DNA of 64,000 nt from Rhodococcus sp. B7740 (GTDB lineage Bacteria; Actinomycetota; Actinomycetes; Mycobacteriales; Mycobacteriaceae): assembly GCF_000954115.1 (NCBI RefSeq), contig NZ_CP010797.1, positions 62,001 through 126,000 on the forward strand. Direction: 5' to 3'. The position numbers were made by a program, and so were the translations under genes. The notes beneath the pieces were generated by a model. The model had not been told where the DNA came from, did no database searches, and saw only the letters and a list, made by a program, of their open reading frames with translations. The stretch's first letter is position 1. Each line of letters starts with the position of its first letter. Shown one piece after another: positions 34,903-43,574 of this stretch.

Positions 34903-35567
34903 GTCACCCCGTCCACGTCGATCACCAGACCGCCGTCGCTTACCGCCACCCGCATCGATTCGAAGTCGTGTACGCGGGCAACCTGTGGACCGGACTCGTT
35001 GCCGATCGCGATGCACCGCGCGCCGGCGGCATGAGCTGCGGCAATCCCGGCGTCGGCATCCTCGAAAACGATGCACGACTCGATCGCCACACCCAATTGC
35101 TCTGCGGCATACTGAAATCCCTCGGGATCAGGCTTGCCGACGGCGACGTCCTCGGCGCACACGGCAACACGCGGCGTCGGAAGTCCGGCCGCGGTGAGGC
35201 GTCGCACCATCATCGAACGCGACGCTGACGTCACCACCGCCCATCGGTCCGGTGGCACCGCGTCGAGAAACTTCTCCGCACCGGCGATGGGCCGAACCGG
35301 CACCAGGTTCTGGTGTTCGCGTTCTCGAATCCATCGGAGCGCGGCACGGAGGTCTGCAGTGGGGCCGAGTACACGCAGAACGATGTCGGCGGCCAGTCGC
35401 CCCGGCAGGGCCTTGGCCATCACGGCCTTGTCGACGCCGTGGCGTTCGGCGAACTCGAACCACACCGCCTCGATCGACTCGTGGGAATCGACGAGTGTGC
35501 CGTCCATGTCGAACAGGAATGCAGCTGCCGTGATGGATCCGCGAAGCGGGCCGGGCTGCAGACTCAT
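34899..35567 (-). CDS. HAD-family phosphatase/phosphomutase
   Basis: A protein of 222 residues from ATG 35567, overlapping the LLM-gene stop as ATGA. HAD motifs are present: motif I FLFDMDGTLVDS with the nucleophilic Asp, motif II VVTSASRS, Lys in DVAVGKPDPEGFQYAA, and the final acidic pair in VFEDADAGIAAAHAAG. This matches the glycerol-3-phosphatase / beta-phosphoglucomutase-like subclass with an alpha-helical cap. It probably removes or moves a phosphate on a cyclitol intermediate. The substrate is not evident from sequence alone. Confidence 0.88.
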   Translation of the reverse strand: MSLQPGPLRGSITAAAFLFDMDGTLVDSHESIEAVWFEFAERHGVDKAVMAKALPGRLAADIVLRVLGPTADLRAALRWIREREHQNLVPVRPIAGAEKFLDAVPPDRWAVVTSASRSMMVRRLTAAGLPTPRVAVCAEDVAVGKPDPEGFQYAAEQLGVAIESCIVFEDADAGIAAAHAAGARCIAIGNESGPQVARVHDFESMRVAVSDGGLVIDVDGVT

Positions 35568-36451
35568 ACCGTAGCCTCCGCTCGCATCCCCAAGGCGTCG
35601 CCTGCGTAGCTGACGAGCTCGAGATCGTCTGCGGTGGAGCGGCGTAGTCGTTGGTCGCCCGGGTCGGTATCGAGAACCACGGTGCCGGCACCCAATTCGC
35701 TGAGAAATCCGATGTCGGTACGGATCTGATCCACGGTCCCGTACCCGAGAGGACGATTGGGCGACTGCACCGGAGTGTCGGTGGGCAGAAAGTAGATTCT
35801 CGGGACGAACTCCTTGTCCTCGTGCAGGGCTCGCGATCCTGCGATGCACAGTTGTCTCGACGGGTGCAATGGATGCCAACCGGTGCCGCGGGTATTGGTC
35901 CGGTCGATCGCAGCCGGGCCGTTGCCACCGATCCACAGCGGCGGATGTGGCGACTGCACCGGCATCGGTCCACCGTGGATACGGCGGGATGTGCCGCTGG
36001 CACCGGGGGATTCGTAGGTCTCCGACGCCCAGGCGGCTGCCAGGGTGTCGAGTGTGGTGTCGGTCAGCCTGCCCCGGCGGTGGAACGGAACACCCAGAAC
36101 GTCGAACGCTTGCGCCGTCCAACCCACGCCGACTCCGACGATGAGTCGTCCGGCGCTGAGCCGGTCGATCGTTGCGGTGGCATGCGCGAGGTATGCCGGA
36201 TGGCGATGGCTTCCGATCAGCACTCCGCTACCGAGACGGATCGAGTCGGTCTGCCCGGCAAGCCACGACAGCGTCGTCAGGCATTCGTAGAACGGCGCGG
36301 GGGAGCGGCGATTCGCATCGTCGGTCAGTACCACGTGATCCGAGAGCAGGATGTTGTCGAATCCGGCCGATTCGGCAGTGCGTGCCCACCCGAGGAGCCC
36401 GTCCGGATCGATCTGTGGCCCGAAGTTCGGCAGATTGAGTCCGTACTTCAC
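35564..36451 (-). CDS. LLM-class F420-dependent oxidoreductase
   Basis: A protein of 295 residues. Luciferase-like TIM-barrel features are clear: MKYGLNLPNFGPQIDPDGLL, WARTAESAGFDNILLSDHVV, VGVGVGWTAQAFDVLG and PPLWIGGNGPAAIDR. These actinobacterial proteins use reduced F420 or FMN for hydride transfer. Its place in the middle of the cyclitol operon, with 4-bp overlaps on both sides, suggests a tailoring reduction or oxidation. No counterpart is known to me in validamycin or acarbose clusters. Confidence 0.9.
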   Translation of the reverse strand: MKYGLNLPNFGPQIDPDGLLGWARTAESAGFDNILLSDHVVLTDDANRRSPAPFYECLTTLSWLAGQTDSIRLGSGVLIGSHRHPAYLAHATATIDRLSAGRLIVGVGVGWTAQAFDVLGVPFHRRGRLTDTTLDTLAAAWASETYESPGASGTSRRIHGGPMPVQSPHPPLWIGGNGPAAIDRTNTRGTGWHPLHPSRQLCIAGSRALHEDKEFVPRIYFLPTDTPVQSPNRPLGYGTVDQIRTDIGFLSELGAGTVVLDTDPGDQRLRRSTADDLELVSYAGDALGMRAEATV

Positions 36452-37245
36452 AGCGCACCCGGAAACAGTCGACGTGCGCCGGTGTTCCGATCACTGGTGG
36501 GCAGGGTGAGGAAATTGCCACCGTTGGCCGTCAGCGGCCGGGCACCGTGCTTGCGTCCGATGTGATGCTCGAACAGTTCCACATTGAGCTCACCGACCGA
36601 GACCATTGCCATCCTGGAAGTACCTTCCACATCGAGATCGAATTGCGCTCGCATGAAACCGCGGTCTGCTTCGATCTCGGTGCGCAGTACCTCGGTTGCG
36701 GAGTGCGAGGCCACCAGCTGCGCGATGGTCGCATCGAGATCCGCCACGCTGTACCCGGAATGGTCGAGCCCTCGGCAGGTCGGCAGCAGCGCCGAGGGGA
36801 TATCGTCACGTCGATGATGCAGCCGGGCGTCGGTGTGGCCGAAGTAGCCCGGGGTCTCGGGCCACTGCTGCAGCTCGAACAACGTGCCCCACGGCGATCT
36901 GAAGTAGATCCACTTGTTGCCGGCAATCGGACCCTTGGGGACGGTGATCACATCGCCGAGCAACGAAACATCCTGCTGTTCATCGAGGTAACCCGCTGCA
37001 GCATCGATGTCTCCGACGGTGAAGCACAGGTGATTGGTTCCCACATCGACTATTCGCGGCGGGGTCTGTTCGGCCGAAGCCGATGACGTGAACTCGACGG
37101 TGACGCTGCCCGAGACCGGCACCGAGGCACCGTCGGTGGCAGTCGCGCCGACGAGCGACGCGACGAAGTCAGCGGCCTGGTGGGCGTCCGGGACGGTGAT
37201 ACCTATTGTAGTGAGCGATGTTTCGATTCTTTCGGTCGTGGTCAT
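36448..37245 (-). CDS. VOC-superfamily cyclitol epimerase-like protein (ValD/AcbO-type)
   Basis: A protein of 265 residues made of two vicinal-oxygen-chelate modules. Likely metal ligands are His in GTNHLCFTVGD, Glu in WGTLFELQQWP, His in RGLDHSGYSVADLDATI and Glu in NVELFEHH. The VOC epimerases of C7-cyclitol biosynthesis (ValD, AcbO, CetB) have this two-module form and convert 2-epi-5-epi-valiolone or its 7-phosphate at C2. With a valiolone-synthase-like gene in the same operon this role is likely. A methylmalonyl-CoA epimerase or dioxygenase role is the alternative. Overlaps of 4 bp occur at both ends. Confidence 0.82.
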   Translation of the reverse strand: MTTTERIETSLTTIGITVPDAHQAADFVASLVGATATDGASVPVSGSVTVEFTSSASAEQTPPRIVDVGTNHLCFTVGDIDAAAGYLDEQQDVSLLGDVITVPKGPIAGNKWIYFRSPWGTLFELQQWPETPGYFGHTDARLHHRRDDIPSALLPTCRGLDHSGYSVADLDATIAQLVASHSATEVLRTEIEADRGFMRAQFDLDVEGTSRMAMVSVGELNVELFEHHIGRKHGARPLTANGGNFLTLPTSDRNTGARRLFPGAL

Positions 37246-38141
37246 GGGATCAGCAGTACCTTTCCTCGGGTTCCACCGGCTGCAAGGAGCGCATGCGCCT
37301 GCGAGGCCTCGTCGAATCCGAATTCGCGGGCAACGGGGACAGTGAGCGTGCCCGCCGAGACGAGCGCGGAGATCTCCGCCAGTCCCGGTCCGTCCTCGTT
37401 CACATAGCTCTTGCCCGGGGTGATCCCGCGTTGTGGTTGTGGTTGGTCGCCGTCCTCGATCGAGACGTACGCGCCGCCGTCGCGCACGGAGTCGATGGTC
37501 TCGACCACGCCTGCGGTGTCGACGACGGCGTCGTACTCACCGGCCTGCAGGTCGACGGGTTTCGCGAACACTCGGCGTGCGCCGAGCGCGAGCAGATCTT
37601 CGGTGTCGGACTCTCGCGCGAGGGCGTCCACTCGGTGGCCGCGGCCGATCAGAATCGCCGACGCGATGCGTCCCACCGCGCCCGCAGCCCCAGTCACCAA
37701 GACTGTCGAGTGCGCTGCGAGGGTAATCTTGTCGAGTTGCTGCACGGCGGTGAGAGATGCGAGCGGGATCGCTGCCGCATGCGCCAGGCCGACGCCGGTG
37801 GGCGCGTGTGCGAACAGAGATTCGTCGGCGACCACACGCTCGGCATAGGTACCGAAACGATGTGCCGGCTGCGCAACCATCCCGATCACGGTGTCGCCCG
37901 GTGCAAATCGAGTCACCGACTGTCCGACGGCGACGACGGTGCCCGACACATCCCAACCGAGGACCGCGGGGTACGTCAGTTCGATCGGTAGAAATCCCGA
38001 GCGGGTCTTGAGGTCGACCGGATTGACGGCGGCCGCAGCCACCGACACCGTGATGTCTCCCGGTCCGGCGACGGGTTCGTCCACGTCGGCGACAGTCAGT
38101 ACTTCGGGTTCACCTTTGGCGGTGATGACAACGGCCTTCAT
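37242..38141 (-). CDS. Quinone-oxidoreductase-like medium-chain dehydrogenase
   Basis: A protein of 299 residues from ATG 38141, overlapping the SDR stop as ATGA. It is a zinc-free MDR protein with AAVNPVDLKTRSG, PAVLGWDVSGTVVAVGQSV, and the NADPH-binding VLVTGAAGAVGRIASAIL. The family reduces quinones or enones with NADPH. In the cyclitol operon it may reduce an unsaturated ketone such as a valienone-type intermediate; this is inferred from context only. A longer frame upstream is a shadow of the SDR gene. Confidence 0.88.
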   Translation of the reverse strand: MKAVVITAKGEPEVLTVADVDEPVAGPGDITVSVAAAAVNPVDLKTRSGFLPIELTYPAVLGWDVSGTVVAVGQSVTRFAPGDTVIGMVAQPAHRFGTYAERVVADESLFAHAPTGVGLAHAAAIPLASLTAVQQLDKITLAAHSTVLVTGAAGAVGRIASAILIGRGHRVDALARESDTEDLLALGARRVFAKPVDLQAGEYDAVVDTAGVVETIDSVRDGGAYVSIEDGDQPQPQRGITPGKSYVNEDGPGLAEISALVSAGTLTVPVAREFGFDEASQAHALLAAGGTRGKVLLIP

Positions 38142-38956
38142 GCGATCTCCTCTCGTTCGGCTGCGGGCACCAACTCGCCCGCGTACCGTGCGTTTTCCTC
38201 CGCTGCGGTCAGCACGAGGCCGCCGTCGACGGTGATGGTGGTACCGGTGAGGTAACTCGATGCCGGTCCGGCGAGAAAGACTGCGGCTGCGGCAACCTCG
38301 TTCACCCCGGCGGGCCTGCCGAGGGGAATGGCCGGCCTCGAAATATCCGCGTATGCGGATTCGTCGACAACTCCGTTCATCGCGGTTGCTGTCTCCCCGG
38401 GAGCCACCGAATTGACGCGAACACCGTGCCGCGCGAACTCGAGCGCGAGTACCTTCCCCGACGCAGCCAACGCTGCCTTGCTGGCGCAGTAGATCGCGCC
38501 GCCGGTGATGGGCACCGAATCGTGAACCGAGGTGATGTTGACGATCGAGCCCGCGATGCCGTCCGAGATCATGCGACGACCGACAGCCGATGCCAACGTA
38601 AGTGGCGTGACGGTGTTGATCGCCAGGACATCCTCGATCCGTTGGACATCGAGACCGTCGGCCGAGGACCGGTCGTTGACGCCGGCGTTGTTGACAAGGC
38701 ATCGGATCTCGCCGAACGTGCCGATCGCGCCCTCGACTGCGGCGACCGTGGCCCGCGCGTCGCGCAGATCGAGCTGGAGCGCAGTCGCGTCGACGGGATA
38801 CGACGCTCGAATATCGTCGATCAGTCGACTGACTCGGTCGGTGCCGTTGCCGTATCCGAGGATCAGGTTGTGTCCCTCGCGTGCGAGGGCCACGGCGATC
38901 GCGCGTCCGATTCCGCTACTGGCACCGGTGACAACGGTGTAGCCGGGTCTACTCAA
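38138..38956 (-). CDS. Short-chain dehydrogenase/reductase, cyclitol cluster
   Basis: A protein of 272 residues with complete SDR motifs: VVTGASSGIGRAIAVALA, NNAG, catalytic Ser in VNITSVHDS, YCASK, and a C-terminal TGTTITVDGG. The acarbose and validamycin pathways use an SDR on a cyclitol (AcbN-type), so a ketone/alcohol interconversion on the C7 ring is plausible. It overlaps the upstream zinc dehydrogenase by 8 bp and the downstream gene by 4 bp. Confidence 0.9.
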   Translation of the reverse strand: MSRPGYTVVTGASSGIGRAIAVALAREGHNLILGYGNGTDRVSRLIDDIRASYPVDATALQLDLRDARATVAAVEGAIGTFGEIRCLVNNAGVNDRSSADGLDVQRIEDVLAINTVTPLTLASAVGRRMISDGIAGSIVNITSVHDSVPITGGAIYCASKAALAASGKVLALEFARHGVRVNSVAPGETATAMNGVVDESAYADISRPAIPLGRPAGVNEVAAAAVFLAGPASSYLTGTTITVDGGLVLTAAEENARYAGELVPAAEREEIA

Positions 38957-39944
38957 CTGCGATCACCACCTTCGGGCGTGTCCTGTGGCTTTCGAGACGA
39001 TCGAAGGCCGCCTTGGCGTCGGACAACGGGACCACGCTGTCGATGAGCGCCGCCAGGGCGGGACGAATGAGCGGGAAGAGCGCCGCAGCACGGCGATAGT
39101 GATCGACACCGTGACGAATCCCGATGATCGAGATACCCGCCAGCGCAACCGCTCCGGGGTCGATGGACTCGCAGTGCGCAGCCACGCCGACGAGAATGCA
39201 CTTTCCACCGGGGCGCAGAACCCCGATTGCGGTGCTCAGTGCGCCGACGCCGCCCGATGCCTCCACGACGATGTCGTAGGGCCCGGTCAGAGCGTCGGCC
39301 TCGGTGAAGGTCCGAGCCACCGCGCTTGGGTCGAGGTGCTCGATGCATCGTGGTTCGAGAATGTCGACGGTGACGGGGTAGCGGGAGAGCATGGCCACGG
39401 CGAGACTGCCGATGGTTCCCGCCCCGACGACGAGGACCCGATCGCCCGGCGACACCGATGCCGCGTCGACAGCTTCGAGTACGGTCACCAGCGGTTCGAT
39501 GAGGACATGTTCGGGTTCGGCTGTCACCCGTCCCAGCGAGACCACGGCGCGCCGCGGCATGACGAGGAATTGTGCTGCAGCCCCGCCGTGTTCGTAGAGG
39601 CCGACCTCGCGAAGATCCGAACACTGGTTTCGTTTACCCGATCCGCAGGCCGTGCAGGACTGACAGAAGAGCATGGTGCTTCCGGTGACCGCGTCACCGG
39701 CATCGAGATCGCGGACGCCGCTGCCCGTCCGTTCGACCACGCCGACCCACTCGTGGCCGAAGTGGTGCGGAAAGGACGTCTTCCCGTCGGTCAGGTACGA
39801 GGACGTGCCGTGCAACAGTTCCAGATCCGTACCGCACAGCCCGACGTACGAGACAGCGACCACGACGTCGTCCGGACCGCAGACCGGTGCGTCGAGCTCG
39901 ACGATCGAAACGGAATGCGGCGCGTCGATCACCGCGGCTCTCAT
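38949..39944 (-). CDS. Zinc-dependent medium-chain dehydrogenase, cyclitol cluster
   Basis: A protein of 331 residues. The catalytic zinc site is visible (VGLCGTDLELL, HHFGHEWVG), as is a complete four-cysteine structural site (CQSCTACGSGKRNQC). The cofactor fold is VLVVGAGTIGSLAVAML. Such enzymes oxidise sugars or polyols with NAD(P). It is the fourth gene of the operon, overlapping the MFS stop as ATGA. With two other MDR proteins and an SDR here, the ring probably goes through several redox steps. Confidence 0.9.
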   Translation of the reverse strand: MRAAVIDAPHSVSIVELDAPVCGPDDVVVAVSYVGLCGTDLELLHGTSSYLTDGKTSFPHHFGHEWVGVVERTGSGVRDLDAGDAVTGSTMLFCQSCTACGSGKRNQCSDLREVGLYEHGGAAAQFLVMPRRAVVSLGRVTAEPEHVLIEPLVTVLEAVDAASVSPGDRVLVVGAGTIGSLAVAMLSRYPVTVDILEPRCIEHLDPSAVARTFTEADALTGPYDIVVEASGGVGALSTAIGVLRPGGKCILVGVAAHCESIDPGAVALAGISIIGIRHGVDHYRRAAALFPLIRPALAALIDSVVPLSDAKAAFDRLESHRTRPKVVIAVE

Positions 39945-41131
39945 GCGGCCACCTGTGACGCGCGACGACTGACGAACAGCAGCACCACCGCGCCGACGGC
40001 GAGGACCGCTCCGATGGCAGGCAGGACCGAGACGCTGCTGCCTCCCGACAGGGCGATGGAACCGATCCAGGCACCCGCTGCGTTGGCGAGTTGGAACCCG
40101 GCGATGTTGACGGTGGCCGCGAGGTGGGGCGCTTCACTGGCCGCGCCGATCAACTTCGAGGCCAGTGGCGGGATGATCGAGAAGCCCGCGGCACCGAGAA
40201 CGAACATCCACGCGAACGCGAACCATGCTGTGCCGCCGAAGAGGAACAGGACGACGAGTGCGCCCGCGAGTGCCGTCAGCGCCGTGTACAGCGTTTTGTT
40301 CAGTGCTTTGTCTGCGAAGTATCCGCCGAGCTGGTTGCCGACCACCGAGCCGACGCCGAAGACGAACAGCACGATGGTGACGGTCGATGCGGAGATGCCG
40401 GCGTGATCGGTCAGGTAGGGCGCGATGTAGGTGAACACCACGAACAGCGCGGCCTGGCTCAGCGCCGTGAGACCGATTGCCCACAACACCGGTCCGCGGG
40501 TGAACACGCTCAGTTCCGAAGTGACACTGCCGGTCTGATGCGACGGTGCTGCTCGTCGGGTCGAGGCGATCAAGGCGGCGGTGACCAACAATTGGAAGAG
40601 CGCGACGATGGCGAACGACCAACGCCAACCGAGCTGCGAGCCGATCAGCGTCCCCAACGGAACTCCGAGGACGGTGGCGAGGTTGAGCCCCAGCGTCACG
40701 CGTGCGATGACGCGGCCCTGAAATTCCGGTTCCACCAGCGATGTTGCCAACACCAGGCACAGTGCGAAGAACGTCGCGTGGGGGAGCGCGGTGATGATTC
40801 GGAAGACCACGAGGGTCGCGAAGTTCGGGGCCAGCGCGGTGCCGATGTTGCCGATGACGAACAAGGCCATCAAAGCGGCGATGAGCGGGGTGCGAGGGAC
40901 TTTGGTGGTGGCGATGGTGAGAAGGGGGCCGCCGATGACCACCGTGACGGCGTAGATCGTGATCAGCAGGCCCGCAGTCGAATCACTCACACCGACATCG
41001 GAGGAGATGTCCTGTAGAACTCCGGCGACGAGGTATTCGACGGTCCCCACCCCGAACACTGCGAGCAGCATCCAGATGATGGCCGCGTTCGCGTTGACCG
41101 CGGGCGCTTCGTGACGTGTCTCGGTGACCAT
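39941..41131 (-). CDS. MFS transporter, probable efflux
   Basis: A protein of 396 residues from ATG 41131, with GAAGGGA upstream on its strand. It has about 12 hydrophobic segments and resembles the AraJ/PbuE-type DHA1 efflux group: FGVGTVEYLVAGVLQDIS near residue 25, TIYAVTVVIGGPLL, RIITALPHATFFALCL, and LGVPLGTLIGSQLGWRWSF. It probably exports the product of the cyclitol operon, and so may also give self-resistance. An open frame extending upstream to 41455 is a shadow of the KAS III-like gene. Confidence 0.9.
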   Translation of the reverse strand: MVTETRHEAPAVNANAAIIWMLLAVFGVGTVEYLVAGVLQDISSDVGVSDSTAGLLITIYAVTVVIGGPLLTIATTKVPRTPLIAALMALFVIGNIGTALAPNFATLVVFRIITALPHATFFALCLVLATSLVEPEFQGRVIARVTLGLNLATVLGVPLGTLIGSQLGWRWSFAIVALFQLLVTAALIASTRRAAPSHQTGSVTSELSVFTRGPVLWAIGLTALSQAALFVVFTYIAPYLTDHAGISASTVTIVLFVFGVGSVVGNQLGGYFADKALNKTLYTALTALAGALVVLFLFGGTAWFAFAWMFVLGAAGFSIIPPLASKLIGAASEAPHLAATVNIAGFQLANAAGAWIGSIALSGGSSVSVLPAIGAVLAVGAVVLLFVSRRASQVAA

Positions 41132-41135
41132 TGGT

Positions 41136-42173
41136 CTATCCCTTCGTGGTGTTGTCGTGGCCGGTGTACTCGACGACTGCGCATCCCCAGGTGAACCCGA
41201 CGCCGATGCCGGTGAGCATGATTCGGTCACCGGGCTGCAGGGTTTCGGTGTGCCGGAGCAGGTCGAGGCCGAGCAACGGGTCGGCAGCGCCGGTGTGGCC
41301 GATCTCGCGCCCGAGTTCGACCAGCGTCTGGTCGGGCTTGATCTTGAGAGGCTCGAAACACTGCTTGCGCAGCAGAACGTTGCCGAAGTTCGGGACGATC
41401 CACCTGCCGATCTCGCCGTGATGGGTCGCCGAGTCACCCAGTGCCGTTTCGGCACAACGGGACAGAGCCGCTGCGTTGCGGGACCAGAACTCGTCGATGG
41501 AGTGCGTCGCGGTGAAGCCCGCGACGCGTGCTCTCAGGTCGATGGGCCCGTCGGTGTCGTAGACCGGCATGTCCAGGCTGTCGAAGCCGCGGTGCATCTG
41601 TTCGAGGTGCGCATCGCTGACCACGGATGTCGACAGGATGCGGAACGGGCCGAGATCGGGGCCGACGACGGCGGCGGCCGCACCGTCGCCGTAGACGAGT
41701 CCGCTGTCGGACTTCCACCGGTCGAACAGTGGCATTCGCCATGCGTCGGACGCGGTCACCAATCCCTTGCCGCGTCCGTCGAACCAACGACCGATCATCT
41801 CCATGCCCACGATCGCGCCGGCACATGCGGTGCGGATCTCGATGGGCAGACAGTCGTCGATGCCGAGTTCGTTCTGGATGTACGCACCGCAGTTCCAGGC
41901 CTCCAGACCGTTGTGCAGAACGACAGCGTGTACCAGAAGATCGATCTCGTCAGTGTTGATTCCGCTGTCCTGCAACGCGGCTCGGCCCGCGAGGACGGCC
42001 ATGTCCGGCGCGGACTCGCCGAGGTCGGGATTCGAGACCGCGACCGACGTCTGCCCGGTCTTCTGGTGCTCGACCGAGTCGAATCGCCCCGCCGCGACCA
42101 TATCGGCCGCCTGCACTCGGCTTTCGGGTAGATAGGACCCGAAGCCCTCGATGTACAGGCTGTCCCACTTCAT
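41136..42173 (-). CDS. KAS III (FabH)-like enzyme with altered catalytic triad
   Basis: A protein of 345 residues with the thiolase fold of FabH-like enzymes. The nucleophile is Cys117 in EIRTACAGAIVGM. The FabH motif PHQAN reads PNFGN (Asn262 in place of His), and the later GNTSAA reads GHTGAA (His293 in place of Asn). The two partner residues are thus exchanged compared with canonical Cys-His-Asn. KAS III-like proteins in natural-product clusters can be acyltransferases (for example CerJ, DpsC). Here it may acylate the cyclitol or an amino group. It overlaps the cyclase gene stop by 4 bp. Confidence 0.87.
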   Translation of the reverse strand: MKWDSLYIEGFGSYLPESRVQAADMVAAGRFDSVEHQKTGQTSVAVSNPDLGESAPDMAVLAGRAALQDSGINTDEIDLLVHAVVLHNGLEAWNCGAYIQNELGIDDCLPIEIRTACAGAIVGMEMIGRWFDGRGKGLVTASDAWRMPLFDRWKSDSGLVYGDGAAAAVVGPDLGPFRILSTSVVSDAHLEQMHRGFDSLDMPVYDTDGPIDLRARVAGFTATHSIDEFWSRNAAALSRCAETALGDSATHHGEIGRWIVPNFGNVLLRKQCFEPLKIKPDQTLVELGREIGHTGAADPLLGLDLLRHTETLQPGDRIMLTGIGVGFTWGCAVVEYTGHDNTTKG

Positions 42174-43405
42174 GACGCGACCTTCGTCACCGAGACTTCA
42201 CCGTTGGCCAGCCCGGTGTTCTTGCGCGCGAGAAGAGTCAGCGCGGACGCGATCTCCTCGTTGGTCACATCGTTGGCGAAATGGTGTCCGCCGATACCGA
42301 CGGGCAGCGGCAGTCGCTGACGTCCGTCTCGATGGCGGACGGTGTCTGCGAGTGCGGCGTCGAGCACGCCTGCGGTGGACAACACGTCGTTCCAGACGGG
42401 GAGGCCGAGCCGTTTCATCACCGTGAGAATTCGGTCCAGATCCTCTCTGCTGAGGCTTCCGCGCAGGAAACCCAGCGCTGAGGTGAGCGCCATGTCGATG
42501 CTGACGGCCTCGCCGTGCAGCAGAGCGGGCAGAGCCTCCATCTCGAGTGTGGGCGAGAACGTGTGGCCGTAGTCCACGCATCGTTCGAGGCAGGACTCCC
42601 ACAGGTTGGGTTGAAGCTCCTCGAGCATGAGGTGGATCGATTCGGCAATGACCTGCGTTGCAGCAGTGTCGAGTTCGCTGGACGTACCTTGAAAATTGTC
42701 GGCGATCAGGCATTGACCGTAGGTTTCGAGCAGCTCGAACAGGTCGACCGACTTGATCAACGCCATCTTCAGGATCTCGGCGAGACCGTTGGACAGGTGT
42801 CGGTCGTCGAGGGTGCGCAGGAATGAGCGGTCCACGTAGGTGGCGATGGCGGGGGCGTACGTTCCGAGGCGGTTCTTGCCCATGCCGTAGTTGACACCCG
42901 TCTTGACGCCCACTCCGGCGTCGACGAGACCGATCAAGGTGGTGGGAATTCTGATGTACGGAGTGCCGCGCCGATAGACACTCGCGGCGAATCCGACGAC
43001 GTCGAGCAGCACGCCACCGCCGACGGCGATGACCGGCTCGCGTCGTCGGTCGATACCGAATCCGTTCATCGCGTCGACGACGCGGATGACCGAGCTCCAT
43101 TCCTTCACCGTTTCGTCGGCGCGCATCGGCACGAACGATGCGGCCACCCCGTGGTGCTCGAAGTATCTCCTGATGCGGTCGCCGTGGATGCGATCGACAT
43201 TGGAGTCGATCACGACGAGGCGTCTGTCTCCCCGGGTCAGCGGTGCTGCGCTGCAGCCTTTCAACAGCTGGGCGTTTTCCGTCTCGAACAGGTTCCGTGC
43301 GGCGATGACGTGGTACTCGACCTGCTTCACCGCCTCGACCTTCCACGCCGAGTCGGTGTCTGCGCTGTGACTGAGTCCGAGTTTGAATGAAGCGGCACTA
43401 CGCAT
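42170..43405 (-). CDS. Sugar phosphate cyclase, 2-epi-5-epi-valiolone synthase-like
   Basis: A protein of 411 residues of the dehydroquinate-synthase fold. NAD-binding and metal features are visible: VIAVGGGVLLDVVGFAAS, GLAEILKMALIKS (metal Glu), YGHTFSPTLEM and LLHGEAVSIDMAL (metal His residues). Dehydroquinate synthases read N-L-GHTFGHAIE at this site. Here it is D-Y-GHTFSPTLE, so the Asn and second His are Asp and Pro, as in valiolone synthases (AcbC, ValA, CetA). It would cyclise sedoheptulose 7-phosphate to a C7 ring. It is the first gene of the 11-gene operon and is divergent from a TetR gene. Confidence 0.88.
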   Translation of the reverse strand: MRSAASFKLGLSHSADTDSAWKVEAVKQVEYHVIAARNLFETENAQLLKGCSAAPLTRGDRRLVVIDSNVDRIHGDRIRRYFEHHGVAASFVPMRADETVKEWSSVIRVVDAMNGFGIDRRREPVIAVGGGVLLDVVGFAASVYRRGTPYIRIPTTLIGLVDAGVGVKTGVNYGMGKNRLGTYAPAIATYVDRSFLRTLDDRHLSNGLAEILKMALIKSVDLFELLETYGQCLIADNFQGTSSELDTAATQVIAESIHLMLEELQPNLWESCLERCVDYGHTFSPTLEMEALPALLHGEAVSIDMALTSALGFLRGSLSREDLDRILTVMKRLGLPVWNDVLSTAGVLDAALADTVRHRDGRQRLPLPVGIGGHHFANDVTNEEIASALTLLARKNTGLANGEVSVTKVAS

Positions 43406-43486
43406 TTCGATCCCCCTGGACGGTGATATGCACTCTCGGGCTGTATTCGCTCTCTTCCGTGCGGCGCCGAACCGAAGTTCTTGCAG

Positions 43487-43505
43487 AAGCGTAAGGGATT
43501 CGCTT
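43487..43505. promoter_or_regulatory. Candidate TetR operator between the cyclase and TetR genes
   Basis: AAGCG-N9-CGCTT is a short perfect dyad in the 169-bp divergent gap. It lies 82 bp from the cyclase start and 70 bp from the TetR start. Its position suits repression of both directions. Identification rests on symmetry alone. Confidence 0.45.
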
Positions 43506-43574
43506 AGTGATCGCTACAGGAGTAGAGTAGATCACAGCTGAATAGAACTGTTGCGATGTGACACAGGAGGGCCT

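Noticed and set aside
38985-40406. A 473-codon plus-strand frame across the zinc dehydrogenase and MFS genes
   Set aside because: It spans two real minus-strand genes and has no recognisable protein features.
42170-43405. Annotating the cyclase as 3-dehydroquinate synthase (AroB)
   Set aside because: The metal-site segment reads YGHTFSPTLE instead of the AroB-type GHTFGHAIE, no shikimate genes are nearby, and a VOC epimerase and ROK kinase accompany it.
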